The translations under genes and the position numbers were made by a program. A stretch of DNA of 64,000 nucleotides from Tolypothrix bouteillei VB521301 (lineage in GTDB: Bacteria; Cyanobacteriota; Cyanobacteriia; Cyanobacteriales; Nostocaceae), in the NCBI RefSeq assembly GCF_000760695.4, contig NZ_JHEG04000001.1, positions 3,444,452-3,508,451 of the forward strand, read 5' to 3'. Position 1 is the first letter of the stretch. Each line of letters opens with the position of its first letter. The notes beneath the pieces are model-generated. The model ran no database searches and was not told the DNA's origin. It saw nothing but the letters and a program-made list of their open reading frames with translations. Below are positions 20,995 to 32,600 of the stretch, in pieces.

Positions 20995-22155
20995 TTATGG
21001 GGAAACTTCTCCTAGAAGTACTTCTTGAGGTGCGCCTGTAGCCGTTGGTAGGTTTCCAGGAGTTCCCATGTATCGCCAGTAAGCTAATACGGCAAATGCG
21101 ATCGCTTCTTTAAAATCAGCACTCAAGCCTACATCATCTGTTGTCATAACTGGTACTGAGCCTAACAGATTTTGGATGCGACTTTTTAAATAGAGATTGC
21201 GGCTACCACCTCCACACAGTAGTACTCTTTGCGGCATTTGCGGTAGAAAAGAACGGTAACTATGAACAATCGAAGCTGCTGTCAGTTCTGTGAGAGTTGC
21301 CAATATATCAGCAGGGCTGAGTTGATAAGCTTCCGCGTCTTGCAAGCAATTTTGAAGGTAAGAAACTCCGAATAATTCTCGACCTGTAGATTTGGGCGGG
21401 GGTAGATGAAAGTAGTCTTGAGTGAGCCATTGTTCTACTAGAGGATGGCAAGGATTACCACTTGCAGCCCAAGCACCATTTTCATCATAGGTTTTTGTCC
21501 CAGAAGATAAATGCTCCACTGCCAAATCTAAAAGACTGTTTCCCGGACCTGTATCCCAACCGCGAAGTTTTTCCAACCAATTACTATCACGACGAGGCGG
21601 GATATAAGCAACATTACCAATACCACCAATATTTTGGACACAACGACTTTCAGCGAAATCGCTGAGTAAGGCTGCATCTACACGAGGAACTAAAGGAGCA
21701 CCCTGACCACCCGCAGCAATATCAGCTGCACGAAAATTACTGACAGTTGTCATTCCTGTAAGATGAGCAATCAGCGCCCCACGCCCTAGTTGTATGCTGT
21801 AACCAAGAGGGGAGTTAGGAGTAGAAAGTTCTCCCCCTCCTTTTCTAGGTGGTCTGTGATACACTGTTTGACCGTGAGAACCAATCAAAGAAGCTTGTTC
21901 TTGACCGAATTGAATGTTTTTTGCGGCTTGAGCAAAGGCACAAGAGATGGCATCATCTAATTCTGCTAACTCTGCCATAGAAAGGGCTTCTCCCGCACAA
22001 ACTGCTAGAATGCGTTCTCGCAAATGTGTTGGGTAAGGATAAGTTGCGCCAGCAACTAACTCAATCTCAATATCTAAATTTGTTCCAGAAATATCAACTA
22101 ATGCTGCGTCTATACCATCTACAGATGTACCGCTGATTAAACCTATTACACGCAT
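20995..22155 (-). CDS. anmK: Anhydro-N-acetylmuramic acid kinase
   Basis: Phosphorylates and hydrolyses 1,6-anhydro-MurNAc to MurNAc-6-phosphate in cell-wall recycling. The sugar-kinase/ASKHA fold is recognisable from the N-terminal phosphate-binding loop [13 protein letters not shown] (residues 7-19), [33 protein letters not shown] and the C-terminal adenosine segment LLCGGGSRN. 386 residues is the usual length. It follows the kdp genes on the same strand, separated by a heptamer repeat, so co-transcription with kdp is possible but functionally unrelated. Confidence 0.95.
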   Translation of the reverse strand: MRVIGLISGTSVDGIDAALVDISGTNLDIEIELVAGATYPYPTHLRERILAVCAGEALSMAELAELDDAISCAFAQAAKNIQFGQEQASLIGSHGQTVYHRPPRKGGGELSTPNSPLGYSIQLGRGALIAHLTGMTTVSNFRAADIAAGGQGAPLVPRVDAALLSDFAESRCVQNIGGIGNVAYIPPRRDSNWLEKLRGWDTGPGNSLLDLAVEHLSSGTKTYDENGAWAASGNPCHPLVEQWLTQDYFHLPPPKSTGRELFGVSYLQNCLQDAEAYQLSPADILATLTELTAASIVHSYRSFLPQMPQRVLLCGGGSRNLYLKSRIQNLLGSVPVMTTDDVGLSADFKEAIAFAVLAYWRYMGTPGNLPTATGAPQEVLLGEVSP

Positions 22156-22156
22156 T

Positions 22157-22193
22157 TGAATTATGAATTATGAATTATGAATTATGAATTATA
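22157..22193. repeat. Heptamer repeat, five GAATTAT units
   Basis: Five consecutive copies of GAATTAT lie directly upstream of the anmK start, between anmK and kdpD. The same heptamer occurs at 12519 and, inverted, at 62535. Confidence 0.85.
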
Positions 22194-22236
22194 GATGCAT
22201 TGCGATTGGGGTATTTGGGAAAATTTATAATTCTTC

Positions 22237-23403
22237 TCAATCTTTTTTATCCTTCATAGCTTTTGAGGAATTGCTTTTATCTTCGGAAATAATATGTAAA
22301 TCGATATTTTTTAGCAATCGCAACAGTCTGTGAGTTAGAGAGCCTTTGAAGAGAAGTTGCCAGCGCGATCGCTGACTTGCACCAATAACTATTTGAGTAA
22401 TGCGGTATTGTTTGGCTACTTCTGCAATTGACGCAGCCACATCATAACTATTGGTACGAATAAATTGGCCTTCAAATTCCTGACAAAGCTTTTCACAAGT
22501 TTCCACATATAAGCTTTCCTGTTTGGTAAGAAAGCGATTTGGCTCAGAAACATACAAACAAAAAAGAGGAGCATTCATATACTTAGATAGTCTAGCTCCT
22601 CTCCGTAACAATTGGATTGAATTAGGATAAGTTGATACACAAACTAATACCCTTTCATGAATATTACAAAAATTACCATTTGGATTTTTAGCTACAGCAT
22701 TTTCCTCAATATTATCTGCAACCTCTCGAAGTGCTAATTCTCGCAGAGCAATTAAATTGCGGCGTTGGAAAAAATTATCAAGCGCTTGTTGAATTTTTTG
22801 TGGAGCATAGATTTTTCCCTCTAACAAGCGTTCCTGTAAAGTTTCAGGAGTGACATCAATCGCAACAACTTCATCCGCTTCATCTAAAATGCGATCGGGA
22901 ACGCGTTCTCTAACCACTACACCAGTAATTCTTGCAACTAAGTCATTCAAACTTTCAAGATGCTGAATATTCATTGTAGAATAAACATCAATACCTGCTT
23001 CTAAAATGACCTCTACATCTTGATAGCGTTTTTCTCGAATAGAACCAGGGACATTAGTATGTGCTAATTCATCCACTAAAGCCAATTGTGGTGCTCTAGC
23101 TACGATCGCATCTGTGTTCATTTCTGTTAAGACCAAACCACCACGGGGAATTTCTTGACGGGGGATTATCTCCAAACTCTCTGCTTTTTGTGCCGTTTCT
23201 TTGCGTCCGTGAGTTTCTAAAAGCCCGATGACCACATCAATTCCTTCATGTTTGAGTGCATGGGCTTCTTCCAACATCCGGTATGTTTTACCAACTCCCG
23301 GAGCCATCCCAATATAAATTTTATGTTTACCTCGCCTTATCGGGCTGAGGTCATTAGGAATAGCAGATAATAGTTGGTTTTGATTGGAAATGTCATTTTT
23401 CAT
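22237..23403 (-). CDS. kdpD: KdpD N-terminal sensor module, stand-alone (no histidine kinase)
   Basis: Contains only the cytoplasmic N-terminal part of the potassium sensor KdpD: the KdpD domain (about residues 24-235) with Walker A GMAPGVGKT at 32-40 and LVDELAHTNVPG, then a universal-stress-protein-like domain (about 255-375). The four membrane segments and histidine kinase of the E. coli protein are absent. Short KdpD proteins encoded in kdp operons are an established cyanobacterial feature, so this is not a fresh truncation. No kdpE is adjacent. It is the last kdp gene on this strand, 350 bases after kdpC. Its output partner is unknown. Confidence 0.93.
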   Translation of the reverse strand: MKNDISNQNQLLSAIPNDLSPIRRGKHKIYIGMAPGVGKTYRMLEEAHALKHEGIDVVIGLLETHGRKETAQKAESLEIIPRQEIPRGGLVLTEMNTDAIVARAPQLALVDELAHTNVPGSIREKRYQDVEVILEAGIDVYSTMNIQHLESLNDLVARITGVVVRERVPDRILDEADEVVAIDVTPETLQERLLEGKIYAPQKIQQALDNFFQRRNLIALRELALREVADNIEENAVAKNPNGNFCNIHERVLVCVSTYPNSIQLLRRGARLSKYMNAPLFCLYVSEPNRFLTKQESLYVETCEKLCQEFEGQFIRTNSYDVAASIAEVAKQYRITQIVIGASQRSRWQLLFKGSLTHRLLRLLKNIDLHIISEDKSNSSKAMKDKKD

Positions 23404-23410
23404 TATATTT

Positions 23411-23466
23411 GCTAATGGCTAATTGCTAATGGCTAATTGCTAATGGCTAATTGCTAATGGCTAATT
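23411..23466. repeat. STRR array, alternating TGGCTAA/TTGCTAA
   Basis: Eight heptamers alternate so that the true period is 14 bases (TAATGGCTAATTGC). The array lies just upstream of the kdpD start in the gap between kdpC and kdpD. Confidence 0.85.
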
Positions 23467-23642
23467 TTTCTAGCTATTTTACTTAATTTTTAAAATATAC
23501 ATAGGGAATCTACCCTTGTATGCGTATTATTTGCACAAAAAGGAGTGACTTTGTGCCATCCCACCATATTAAACTTTTGGTTTGCAATGGCTAACCTACA
23601 GTAATGAAATTTTTTCATAAACACGCGTGCTCTGAGCTCAAG

Positions 23643-23663
23643 CCCCAACCCTTTAGGGCGGGG
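23643..23663. other. Hairpin, possible IS200/IS605-end remnant
   Basis: CCCC-AA-CCC TTTA GGG-C-GGGG forms a stem with a small internal mismatch. Placed after GAGCTCAAG it resembles the hairpins at the right ends of IS200/IS605 elements, but no transposase or left end is present. This is a weak call. Confidence 0.25.
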
Positions 23664-23712
23664 TAACGTACTTAAGGATGGCTGTAGTTGTTGGGTTTTA
23701 ATTTCTACAATG

Positions 23713-23753
23713 AGCCATTAGCTATTAGCTATTAGCTATTAGCTATTAGCCAA
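23713..23753. repeat. STRR array, AGCTATT type
   Basis: Four to five AGCTATT heptamers flanked by degenerate units lie immediately after the kdpC stop codon. They are roughly complementary to the TAATGGC units at 23411-23466, so the kdpC-kdpD spacer has inverted repeats at both ends. Confidence 0.8.
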
Positions 23754-24356
23754 TTACCTATTTTGCTGACGGTTAAACTCATCTAAATCTAAAGCATAAT
23801 TCAACTTTAAAACATTCACCCCAGGCTCGCCAAAAATACCTAAAAATTTTCCTTCTGTAAATCTATTTATAAAAGGCAAAACTTCATCGGGTCGAAGGTT
23901 GCGGGCGCGAGCAACTCTTTCCAATTGTTCGCGTGCTGCTTTGACTGAAATATGAGGATCTAAACCAGAACCAGAAGCATAAATCAAATCAGCGGATGGT
24001 TGAATACCTGCATCTTTTAGCTGAGCGATCTCTTCAGAAATTCGCTTAATTAAGGCAGGATTTCCCGGAGCTAAATTGCTAGCCCCAGATATACCAGTTG
24101 GTTTTGCATCTTTGCCTTGGCTGTATTCTACTGCACTAGGACGAGAACGAAAATATCGTTCTGATGTAAATTGTTGACCGATTAAAGCTGAACCAATTTG
24201 CTCACCCTGAATATTCTGCACAATGCTGCCATTCGCCTCATTAGGAAAGGCAAATTGACCTACTGCTAGTATGACTAATGGATAAACAATCGCAGTCAAC
24301 AACCAAAGAATTAAAGTAAGACGAATTGCTTTAGTAATTTCTTTAATAATAAACAT
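23754..24356 (-). CDS. kdpC: Potassium-transporting ATPase subunit C
   Basis: KdpC is the single-span subunit stabilising the KdpFABC K+ pump. One N-terminal membrane segment (about residues 11-33, IRLTLILWLLTAIVYPLVILAV) is followed by a periplasmic domain with the family's FRSRPSA, SGASNLAPGNP, DLIYASGSGLDPHIS and VARARN segments. 200 residues is the usual length. It follows kdpB on the minus strand after 127 bases. A Pro residue-rich 26-codon frame lies in that gap. Confidence 0.95.
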   Translation of the reverse strand: MFIIKEITKAIRLTLILWLLTAIVYPLVILAVGQFAFPNEANGSIVQNIQGEQIGSALIGQQFTSERYFRSRPSAVEYSQGKDAKPTGISGASNLAPGNPALIKRISEEIAQLKDAGIQPSADLIYASGSGLDPHISVKAAREQLERVARARNLRPDEVLPFINRFTEGKFLGIFGEPGVNVLKLNYALDLDEFNRQQNR

Positions 24357-24361
24357 AAAAA

Positions 24362-24442
24362 TTAATAATCATTGGAAATAGGGGAAGGTGGGTCTCCTCT
24401 AGGGATAAGGGAACCATGAGGATTGGGTATTGAGGTAGACAT
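24362..24442 (-). CDS. Possible 26-residue frame between kdpB and kdpC
   Basis: An ATG frame encodes a 26-residue Pro/Ser/Asn-rich peptide (MSTSIPNPHGSLI...) that stops 5 bases before the kdpC start. It has no membrane helix, so it is not KdpF. An extra reading frame called kdpG has, as I recall, been described between kdpB and kdpC in Anabaena; whether this is related I cannot say. There is no good ribosome binding site. It could be non-coding. Confidence 0.15.
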   Translation of the reverse strand: MSTSIPNPHGSLIPRGDPPSPISNDY

Positions 24443-24483
24443 ATCTTAGTCTTTAGCCCCAATCCTTAGCCCTCAGTCCCTAC

Positions 24484-26574
24484 TTATACCACTCCTGCTA
24501 CAGTTAGCAATATATCAATTAACTTAATTGCAATGAATGGTGCAATTACACCTCCCAAACCGTAAACAAAAATATTTCGTTGTAATAATTGATTAGCTGT
24601 TAATGGTCTAAACTTTACACCTGTTAGTGCTAAAGGAATCAATGCTGGAATAATCAAAGCGTTGTAAATCAATGCTGCTAGTACGGCTGAATTTGTACTG
24701 GTTAGTTTCATAACATTTAAACTTTGTAGATTTGCGGCAGTAAATAAAACTGGGATAATCGCAAAATATTTAGCAATATCATTGGAAATGGAAAATGTCG
24801 TTAAAGCTCCACGTGTCATGAGGAGTTGTTTGCCAATAGTCACAATATCAATTAGCTTTGTGGGATCGGAGTCTAAATCTACCATGTTGGCAGCTTCTTT
24901 TGCTGCTTGAGTTCCTGTATTCATGGCTACACCAACATTTGCTTGAGCAAGCGCCGGCGCATCATTAGTTCCGTCACCCGTCATCGCTACTAGTTTCCCC
25001 TCTTCTTGTTCCTTTTGAATGACGGCAATTTTGTCTTCTGGGGTTGCTTCAGCAATAACGTCATCGACTCCTGCTTCTTTTGCTATGACAGATGCTGTTA
25101 TGCGGTTGTCACCAGTGAGCATGACAGTTCGGACTCCCATTCGCCGCAACTGGTCGAAACGTTCTCGAATACCGGGTTTGATGATGTCTTTTAAATAAAT
25201 CACACCATATATTTCGCTATCTAAAGCTACGGCTAACGGTGTTCCCCCCAGTTGTGAGACTCTTTCGTAGGCTATATCAAGTTCTGCATTACCGTTTCCA
25301 TTACGGGAACGTACAAATCCTTTGATCGCAGAAACTGCACCTTTACGGGCTTGACTCCCATTTGGTAAATTTGTACCACTCATGCGCGTTTTTGCGGAAA
25401 ACTCTATTGCTTCTGCTTGGTCTCGTTGAAAATGAATCGTTGCTCCCAATCTTTCCGCAAGCCTGAAAATAGATTTGCCTTCAGGTGTATCGTCAAATAT
25501 GCTCGCTGCTAAAGCAACATGGGCGATTTCTTCCATGGAATGACCGTTAATGGGGATAAACTCTTCAGCCAATCGGTTACCCAAAGTAATCGTACCTGTT
25601 TTATCAAGGATTAGGGTACTCACATCACCACATGCTTCTACCGCCCTTCCGGAAGTCGCGATTACGTTAAACTGGGCAACTCGATCCATTCCCGCAATCC
25701 CGATCGCACTGAGCAATCCTCCAATAGTAGTGGGGATCAATGCTACCAATAGCGCTACTAAGATGGCAATATTAATGGAGTTTCCCACGTATCCCGCGAT
25801 CGCGGGAATTGTCATCACGACGAACAAAAAGACTAACGTCAAAACTGCTAGCAGTACCGTTAGAGCAATTTCGTTGGGTGTTTTCGTTCTTTCAGCGCCT
25901 TCCACCAAAGCAATCATCCGGTCAATAAACCCTTTACCTGGCTCTGCTGTAATTCGGATAATTAGTTCATCAGAAATAATCTGCGTACCACCAGTTACAG
26001 AACTTGCTACATCCGATCCCGTTTCTTTAAGGACAGGCGCAGACTCCCCGGTAATTGCTGATTCATCAACACTAGCAACACCCATAATGACTTCCCCATC
26101 AGCAGGGATGACATCACCAGCAACTACGTAAACCGTATCACCTGTTCTTAAGGTAGTCGAAGAAACTTCTGCGATCGCTCCATCATCACCGAGTTTTTTA
26201 GCAACTGTTTCTGACTTCGTTGAACGCAGCGCATCCGCTTGTGCCTTACCCCGCCCTTCAGCAACTGCTTCAGCAAAGTTAGCAAATAAAACAGTAAAGA
26301 ATAAAATACCTGTTACCAATCCGTTAAAAAGACGCAAGTTATTGCCTGTAACAGGACCAAACAGGTAAGGATCGACAGTCACCAATAAAGTAATGAGGGT
26401 TCCAACCCAAACCAAAAACATGACTGGGTTTTTAATTGCGTATTTGGGATTTAGCTTGACAAAAGCATCTTTTATAGACCTGAGGTAAATTCCTTTTGTG
26501 CGAACCTTTGATTTTTTACGTGGGTGGCGACGTTCACTTCTACGAGAATACGGTGGTCTGGGTGTTGAGTCCAT
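24484..26574 (-). CDS. kdpB: Potassium-transporting P-type ATPase subunit B
   Basis: Catalytic subunit of the KdpFABC pump, hydrolysing ATP to drive high-affinity K+ uptake. Motifs: ITGESAPV (actuator), DKTGT with phospho-Asp at residue 324, [10 protein letters not shown] and [11 protein letters not shown] (hinge). Membrane segments fit a P1-type ATPase. I set the start at the ATG at 26574 ([12 protein letters not shown], 696 residues): the in-frame extension up to 26673 would read through a heptamer-type repeat and gives an unlikely Thr/Leu-rich leader. The basic stretch [14 protein letters not shown] before the first helix is typical of cyanobacterial KdpB. Confidence 0.95.
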   Translation of the reverse strand: MDSTPRPPYSRRSERRHPRKKSKVRTKGIYLRSIKDAFVKLNPKYAIKNPVMFLVWVGTLITLLVTVDPYLFGPVTGNNLRLFNGLVTGILFFTVLFANFAEAVAEGRGKAQADALRSTKSETVAKKLGDDGAIAEVSSTTLRTGDTVYVVAGDVIPADGEVIMGVASVDESAITGESAPVLKETGSDVASSVTGGTQIISDELIIRITAEPGKGFIDRMIALVEGAERTKTPNEIALTVLLAVLTLVFLFVVMTIPAIAGYVGNSINIAILVALLVALIPTTIGGLLSAIGIAGMDRVAQFNVIATSGRAVEACGDVSTLILDKTGTITLGNRLAEEFIPINGHSMEEIAHVALAASIFDDTPEGKSIFRLAERLGATIHFQRDQAEAIEFSAKTRMSGTNLPNGSQARKGAVSAIKGFVRSRNGNGNAELDIAYERVSQLGGTPLAVALDSEIYGVIYLKDIIKPGIRERFDQLRRMGVRTVMLTGDNRITASVIAKEAGVDDVIAEATPEDKIAVIQKEQEEGKLVAMTGDGTNDAPALAQANVGVAMNTGTQAAKEAANMVDLDSDPTKLIDIVTIGKQLLMTRGALTTFSISNDIAKYFAIIPVLFTAANLQSLNVMKLTSTNSAVLAALIYNALIIPALIPLALTGVKFRPLTANQLLQRNIFVYGLGGVIAPFIAIKLIDILLTVAGVV

Positions 26575-26700
26575 AATGGTGAGTGGTGAGTAGTTGCTGG
26601 TGAGTGGTTGGTGGTTGGTAATTGTTAGTGGGAGCAAGGCGTTGCACCCGTACAGTAGTTGGTGGAAATACAACTAACTACTAACAATTAACCACTAACA
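26575..26700. repeat. Repeat-rich kdpA-kdpB spacer with inverted halves
   Basis: The left part holds GGTGAGT/GGTTGGT heptamer-like units (26578-26632) and the right part has the complementary AACTAACTACTAAC and AACCACTAAC units (26668-26698). The spacer can fold back on itself. Reading through it produces the false N-terminal extension of kdpB. Confidence 0.65.
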
Positions 26701-26703
26701 AAA

Positions 26704-28404
26704 TTATTTAAGATTAAGCCCTTCAGCTATAGGTCCTAAAGCTAAAACGGGGAAAAATGTCAGTACCCCCAAAATTAAAATGACTCCTGCGGTCACTGTT
26801 GTAAATAGGGTGGTATCTGTTCTGAGAGTTCCTGGCGTTTCTGGCACTGCTTGTTTGCGTGTCATACTATCGGCTAGCAGTAGAATAGCGATAATTGGCA
26901 CATAACGCCCCATTAACAAGCTCACGCACGTGCTTAAGTTCCACCATAAAGTACTATCGCCCAACCCTTCTAAGCCCGAACCATTATTGGCACTGGCTGA
27001 AGCATATTCATAAACAACTCGTGAAATATTGTGAAATTCAGGGATGCCCGTATATCCTGGTGGGGGAACTTGAAAGCCTAAAGATGTAGGAAATCCCAAG
27101 GCAATAGCACTGGGGATCAACACTGCAATTGGGTGAATCAGCAGGACTACGCTACTGAGAATGATTTCTCGCTTTTCTATTTTGCGCCCTAAAAATTCTG
27201 GTGTCCGTCCTACCATTAGCCCAGTTAGGAACACAGCGAGAATCAAGAAAATGAATAGGTATGCTGTTCCGGTTCCCTGACCGCCCCAGACTATTTGTAA
27301 AAACAAGCTGAGCATTGTGGAAAAAATTCCCGGTGGCATTAGGGAATCGTGCGTCCCGTTGACAGCACCACACATAGTTCCTGTTGTCGTAATTGCCCAT
27401 AGCGCTGTTTGCGCCCACCCAAATCTAATCTCTTTTCCTTCTAAATTGGGCTGTGCTTCCAATGCTAATGCTTCGCTGACTGTGGGATTGCCTTGATATT
27501 CGCCAATGGCTGTTATACCAATCAAGACAACATAAATAACAAAGACCATCCAGAATAACCGCCACGCTTGTTTGGTATTATTTGCAAACAATCCGTAAGT
27601 AAAAATCAGTCCAGATGGAATGCTCAGCATGGCAAGGGTTTCTATGAGATTGGTAACACTGCTTGGATTCTCATACGGGTGTGCTGAGTTTGCACTAAAA
27701 AAACCGCCACCGTTTTCTCCCAACTGTTTGACGATCTCAAAAGACGCTACCGGTCCTCTAGCAAGATACTGTATACCTCCATCTAAAGTTGTTAATTCTA
27801 AAGGTCCATTCATTGTTTGCGGTACGCCTAAAGCTAGTAATACGATCGCTCCCACTATTGAGATTGGTAGCAATATACGCGTGATAGAACGCGTGAGATC
27901 GACGTAGAAATTTCCTAGTGGTTTCCCTGTCAGACCTCGTATAAAAGCAATTCCTACTGCTAATCCCGTAGCGGCTGAGGTAAACATTAAAAAACCCAAA
28001 GCGGCTGTTTGACTGAAGTAACTGAGAGTGGTTTCTCCTGAGTAATGTTGCTGGTCTGTATTGGTTAAAAATGAAATAGTTGTGTGTAGGATAATGTCCC
28101 ATTTAGGAGCAGCTAATTTTGTAGGATTCCACGGTAAAAATTTCTGAAGAGCAAGGAAAAAACAGACTACAATTCCCATAAAAAGGTTACTGTACAGCAA
28201 CGCTCTGATATACTGCCAACCCGTCATAGTCTCTTGTCTGGATATCCCTGCTAATAAATATATAATTCGTTCTAAGGGATTCATGACGGGATCGAGTAGC
28301 ATTTTTTCTCCCATAAAGACACGGGCTATGTATCTACCGAATCGCGGTGCGATCGCTATTATGATACAGAGTGTCACTCCTATTTGCAAAAGTCCTTGTC
28401 CCAT
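26704..28404 (-). CDS. kdpA: Potassium-transporting ATPase subunit A
   Basis: Channel-like K+ binding and translocating subunit of the Kdp pump. The four selectivity-filter loops are recognisable: [45 protein letters not shown] and [13 protein letters not shown]. About ten membrane segments over 566 residues, normal for KdpA. It is the first gene of the minus-strand kdpA-B-C-D set. I see no kdpF reading frame upstream. Expression is probably induced by potassium limitation as in other kdp systems, but no operator is identifiable. Confidence 0.96.
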   Translation of the reverse strand: MGQGLLQIGVTLCIIIAIAPRFGRYIARVFMGEKMLLDPVMNPLERIIYLLAGISRQETMTGWQYIRALLYSNLFMGIVVCFFLALQKFLPWNPTKLAAPKWDIILHTTISFLTNTDQQHYSGETTLSYFSQTAALGFLMFTSAATGLAVGIAFIRGLTGKPLGNFYVDLTRSITRILLPISIVGAIVLLALGVPQTMNGPLELTTLDGGIQYLARGPVASFEIVKQLGENGGGFFSANSAHPYENPSSVTNLIETLAMLSIPSGLIFTYGLFANNTKQAWRLFWMVFVIYVVLIGITAIGEYQGNPTVSEALALEAQPNLEGKEIRFGWAQTALWAITTTGTMCGAVNGTHDSLMPPGIFSTMLSLFLQIVWGGQGTGTAYLFIFLILAVFLTGLMVGRTPEFLGRKIEKREIILSSVVLLIHPIAVLIPSAIALGFPTSLGFQVPPPGYTGIPEFHNISRVVYEYASASANNGSGLEGLGDSTLWWNLSTCVSLLMGRYVPIIAILLLADSMTRKQAVPETPGTLRTDTTLFTTVTAGVILILGVLTFFPVLALGPIAEGLNLK

Positions 28405-29602
28405 ATATTGAGTCGCAATTATTATGTGTACCTATCTAAATAAATCACTCAGAATTGAATGCTTTTATCCTTTATCCTTTTTTACTGAAGTGCTTCATTG
28501 AGTCGCACGACAGCTTCTACTAAATACTTGGAAGAATTCATGACACGCACACTGCCTGAAGCATTTTCTGTTCGACTAATACAGTGCGATCGCACAATAT
28601 AAATTTTGACTGCATGAATTTCCTAGATAATTTTACATCCTAATTTTTTTACTTGTAAGACTTACGTATAGCTCCCTTTTTTTGGCAACCCTGTATACAC
28701 AGATCGGATTGGCTCCCCTGAATCCTCCTTATAAAGATGACTGCGTGCATGCGAGATGTTTTGACGCTTGACCCAATTTATATTCAGGATTTTTACAGTG
28801 AGTGACCCCGTTTATAGCGATCGCTCACTTGAATGCAATAGAGTTCTCGTAGAGTCGGTATTTGATCCGCCTAAAACGAGGGACACGCCCCGCAGTCGCC
28901 TCAACAGAGGTTCCCCTCGATGAAGCGCTGCTCTCCATTCCACAAGACCATTATTAATGTATTGCAACCAACTAAAAACCGCTATAAATAAAGAGTTTTG
29001 AACTTTTGTTTAGATTTTCCTCAAACTCGCAAAATTATGTAATCGCTATAAGTGCTTTTTCCATATTTCTATAGTGGCTGGATTCATCCTTCATATCAAG
29101 TCCGGCTAAATGCCCATAATAAAACTTTCTCCCTTGTCCCCGTGTCTCCTTGTGTCAGAGTCTATCCCAACTACGGGTATACAGCAGGACATGATATCAG
29201 GTATCACTCAGAATGCATACAGTATGCTTTTTAACGGGAGATGGAGAAATCTGCAACGTATGAAATCCCCAAACTACTGTTGAGGTTGTACTAACCATGA
29301 CTTGGAAAATTGTCAATATTTTCTAGAAATATTCCCATTTTAGTATGAATTAATACTAATACAACTCAATCGTTCTTGGCTGGAGAAATTTATTAACGTC
29401 TGAAAAAGGTTAATAAAGGAGATTACCCAATTATTTGCGTGTCATTTTCATCATGGTCAACTTTAGTATATTTTCTGGGACTGAAAGTGAAATTTTTGAC
29501 TATAACTTTTATTAATCTTCAAGAAATGCGTTGAACTGCACAACAGCTAGTTAACAGTCCAACCAAAAATTCCCTTTCAGATAAATATTAAAGGATATAT
29601 CT
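28405..29602. other. 1.2-kb gene-free region between divergent kdpA and the first giant gene
   Basis: No credible gene on either strand; a 60-codon plus-strand frame at 29052-29234 has no ribosome binding site or recognisable content. The region should hold promoters for kdpA (left) and the giant gene (right). The last 70 bases contain GCTAGTTAAC, loosely similar to the CGCTAGTTGTTA in the leaders of the next two giant genes. An AAGGA sequence at 29591-29595 precedes the GTG start at 29603. Confidence 0.45.
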
Positions 29603-32600
29603 GTGGCAACTACTACTTTTAAACCCGGAGATATTGCTATCGTAGGTTATGTAAGTAACGGTAACCCCGACCTGTTCTCATTCGTTAACCTAGTTTCCAT
29701 TCCAGCAGGTACTATCATTTACTTTACAAACAATGGTTGGACGGGTACTGGCTTCAATGGTGTAACTTCTACTAATGCTGTTGGTGGCGAGAACTTAATT
29801 CGATTTACCGCCGATTCTGATATTGCAGCTGGTACAGTTATTCGCAATACAGATACTTCTTCCAATTTCACTTGGACTAACTCAGGCGCAATTGGCGCAG
29901 GCGGTGATTATGGAGACCTTTCCTTAAAGGAGTCTGGAGACCAGATTGCAATTGTGCAATCAACCGACAGTACAAACCCTCTATCTAATTTCACATCTAT
30001 CTACCAGATTGATAATACGAATTTTTTTGAGAATGCAAATAGCACAACCACTGGTAGCATCGTTGCAGGATTGTCTGAAATTAACAAGACAGCAGTGCTT
30101 CTCAAGAACCAAGCAACTTCTGGAGTATTTGACTTACGGATATTTTCTAGCGGAACTAAGCAGGAATGGTTAGAGGCTATTAGCAATTCCTCAAACTGGA
30201 AGTTTGGTAGCGACACCTCCTTACCCTCTGGCAATATCACTGTTTCTCAAACTCCCAATAATCCTCCAACTGCTACAGACAGTGTTGTTACCTTTAGTGA
30301 GGATACAGCTTACACTTTTACTACCGCTGACTTTAAATTTGCCGATCCTGACAGTGGAGATACACTGAAATCAGTAGTTATTACCGTACTACCAACGAAA
30401 GGTCAGCTGTTCTTGGATAATGACAATGATGGTAACCAAGGCACTAGCGAAGCGATCGCGCAAAACCAACTTATCCAAGTTGCCGATTTTGGCAAGTTAA
30501 AGTTCAAACCTGCTGAGAATGCTAATGGTGATAACTACGCTAGTTTCCAGTTTAAGGTGAATGATGGCAAAGGCATAAGTACCTCAGCGTATAAGATGAC
30601 GCTGAATGTGACTCCTGTCAACGATCCTCCAACTGCTGCCAATGGAACCATCAATCTTAGCGAAGATAGTGTTTACGCTTTTACCAACGCTGACTTTAAA
30701 TTTACAAGTATTGATAGTAATGATTCGCTACAAGCAGTACAAATTACCCAACTTCCCAGTGCGGGTCAGTTGTTCTTGGATGAGAACAATAATGGTAACC
30801 AAGATGCGGATGAAGCAGTTACTCCAAACAAGGCTATACCAGTTGCTGAGCTTAGCAAACTGAAATTTAAACCAGCCAGTAATGCCAACGGCGATGGCTA
30901 CACGAGTTTCCAGTTTAAGGTAAGTGATGGTACTGAGATGAGCGCTTCAGCTTACACGATAACAGTGAACGTGGCTGCTGTAAACGATGCGCCGACTGCT
31001 GAAAACAATACTGCCAGTTTGAACGAAGATAACGCCTACACGTTTAGTGCGGCTGACTTCAAATTTCAAGATGCTGATACCAGTAACACTCTACAATCAA
31101 TACAAATTACTCAACTCCCTACTTTTGGTCAGTTGTTCTTAGATGGGAATAATAACAACCAACAAGATACTGGCGAAGCTATTATTACCAAAGGCGACAC
31201 GATACAAGTGTCTGCTTTAGGTAACCTAAAGTTTAAACCTGGTACTAACGGGAACGGGGATAATTATTCTAACTTTCAGTTTAGAGTCGGTGATGGCACA
31301 GATTTCAGTGCTTCAGCTTACACCATGACATTTAACGTTGCTGCAGTCAACGATGCACCCAGCTTTATTATTGGAGCAGATCGAAGTGTAGATGCATCTG
31401 TGGGAGAGCAAAGAGTTGATGCTTGGGCAACAGGATTTAATCCGGGGGGCGGTACTGATGAATTAACACAGAGCCTTGTTGCATATAACATCGTGAGCAA
31501 CAGCAATTCTGTTATATTTGCAGTTGCTCCTACGATTGATACGACGGGTAAACTTACTTATACTCCTGCAGCCAGTTTAGGTAAAACGGGTACTGCCATT
31601 ATTGGTGTGACCGTTCAAGATAATGGAGGTACAGATAAGGGCGGGATAGATACTTCAACAACTCAATTTTTCAAGATTACTGTTAATAGCAACATTGCTG
31701 CTAGAGATGTTGTGATTAATGAAGTTGCTTGGATGGGAACTAGTGCTGATAGTAACGCTGAATGGATCGAATTGTACAACACCACAAGTCGAGATATTGA
31801 TTTAGGCGGTTGGACGCTCAAATCCAGCAGTGGCGGTTTGAATATTACTATTCCTACAGGAACTGTCATTAAAGGCGGTCAATATTTCTTACTTGAAGGT
31901 GGTAATGATGAGACTATAAAAGATATTTCTGCCGATCTCATCTTTACAGGAACGTTAAGCAATGACGGAGAATCGCTAACTCTTAAAACACCAGATAACG
32001 TTGAGATCGATACTGCTAATGGCTCGGGCGATGTATGGCCAGCAGGAGTTTATGCAACGAGTTCTCCCAATGTCGGTATTAGCATGGAACGTATTAATTC
32101 TAAACAAGCTGATACTGATAGTAATTGGCACAATAATAATGGTGTAAAGCGTAATGGGACTGATGCTAATGGCAATCCTGTTTATGGAACTCCAAAAGCT
32201 GCTAATTCTTTTTATATTCCACCTGAAGTCATCGTTAATTTAGATCCTAATTTGACAACAACAGAAGGAGGCAGTACAACATCTTTTACTGTAAAATTAA
32301 GGACAATTCCAACTGCTGATGTCACTATCAAATTAAATAGTTCTAATTTACAAGAAGGACAGCTTTCTACAAACTCTTTGACCTTCACTCCTAATAACTG
32401 GAATATTCCACAAATTGTCACTATTACCGGGCAAGATGATAGTATGGTAGACGGTAATACTGACTACAAAATAGTTTTAGAACCAACTATAAGTACCGAT
32501 CCAAATTACAACAATATCAATCCTGAAGATATCACCCTCATTAATAATGATAACGATATTTTAACCGTTCAAATCGCAACTTTACAAAGCAATGTAAGTG

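Noticed and set aside
23643..23663. Intact IS200/IS605 element between kdpC and kdpD
   Set aside because: Only one hairpin is present; there is no transposase frame and no second end in the 350-base gap.
26575..26673. N-terminal extension of kdpB starting at 26673
   Set aside because: The added 33 residues are the translation of a heptamer-type repeat; KdpB proteins normally start near the ATG at 26574.
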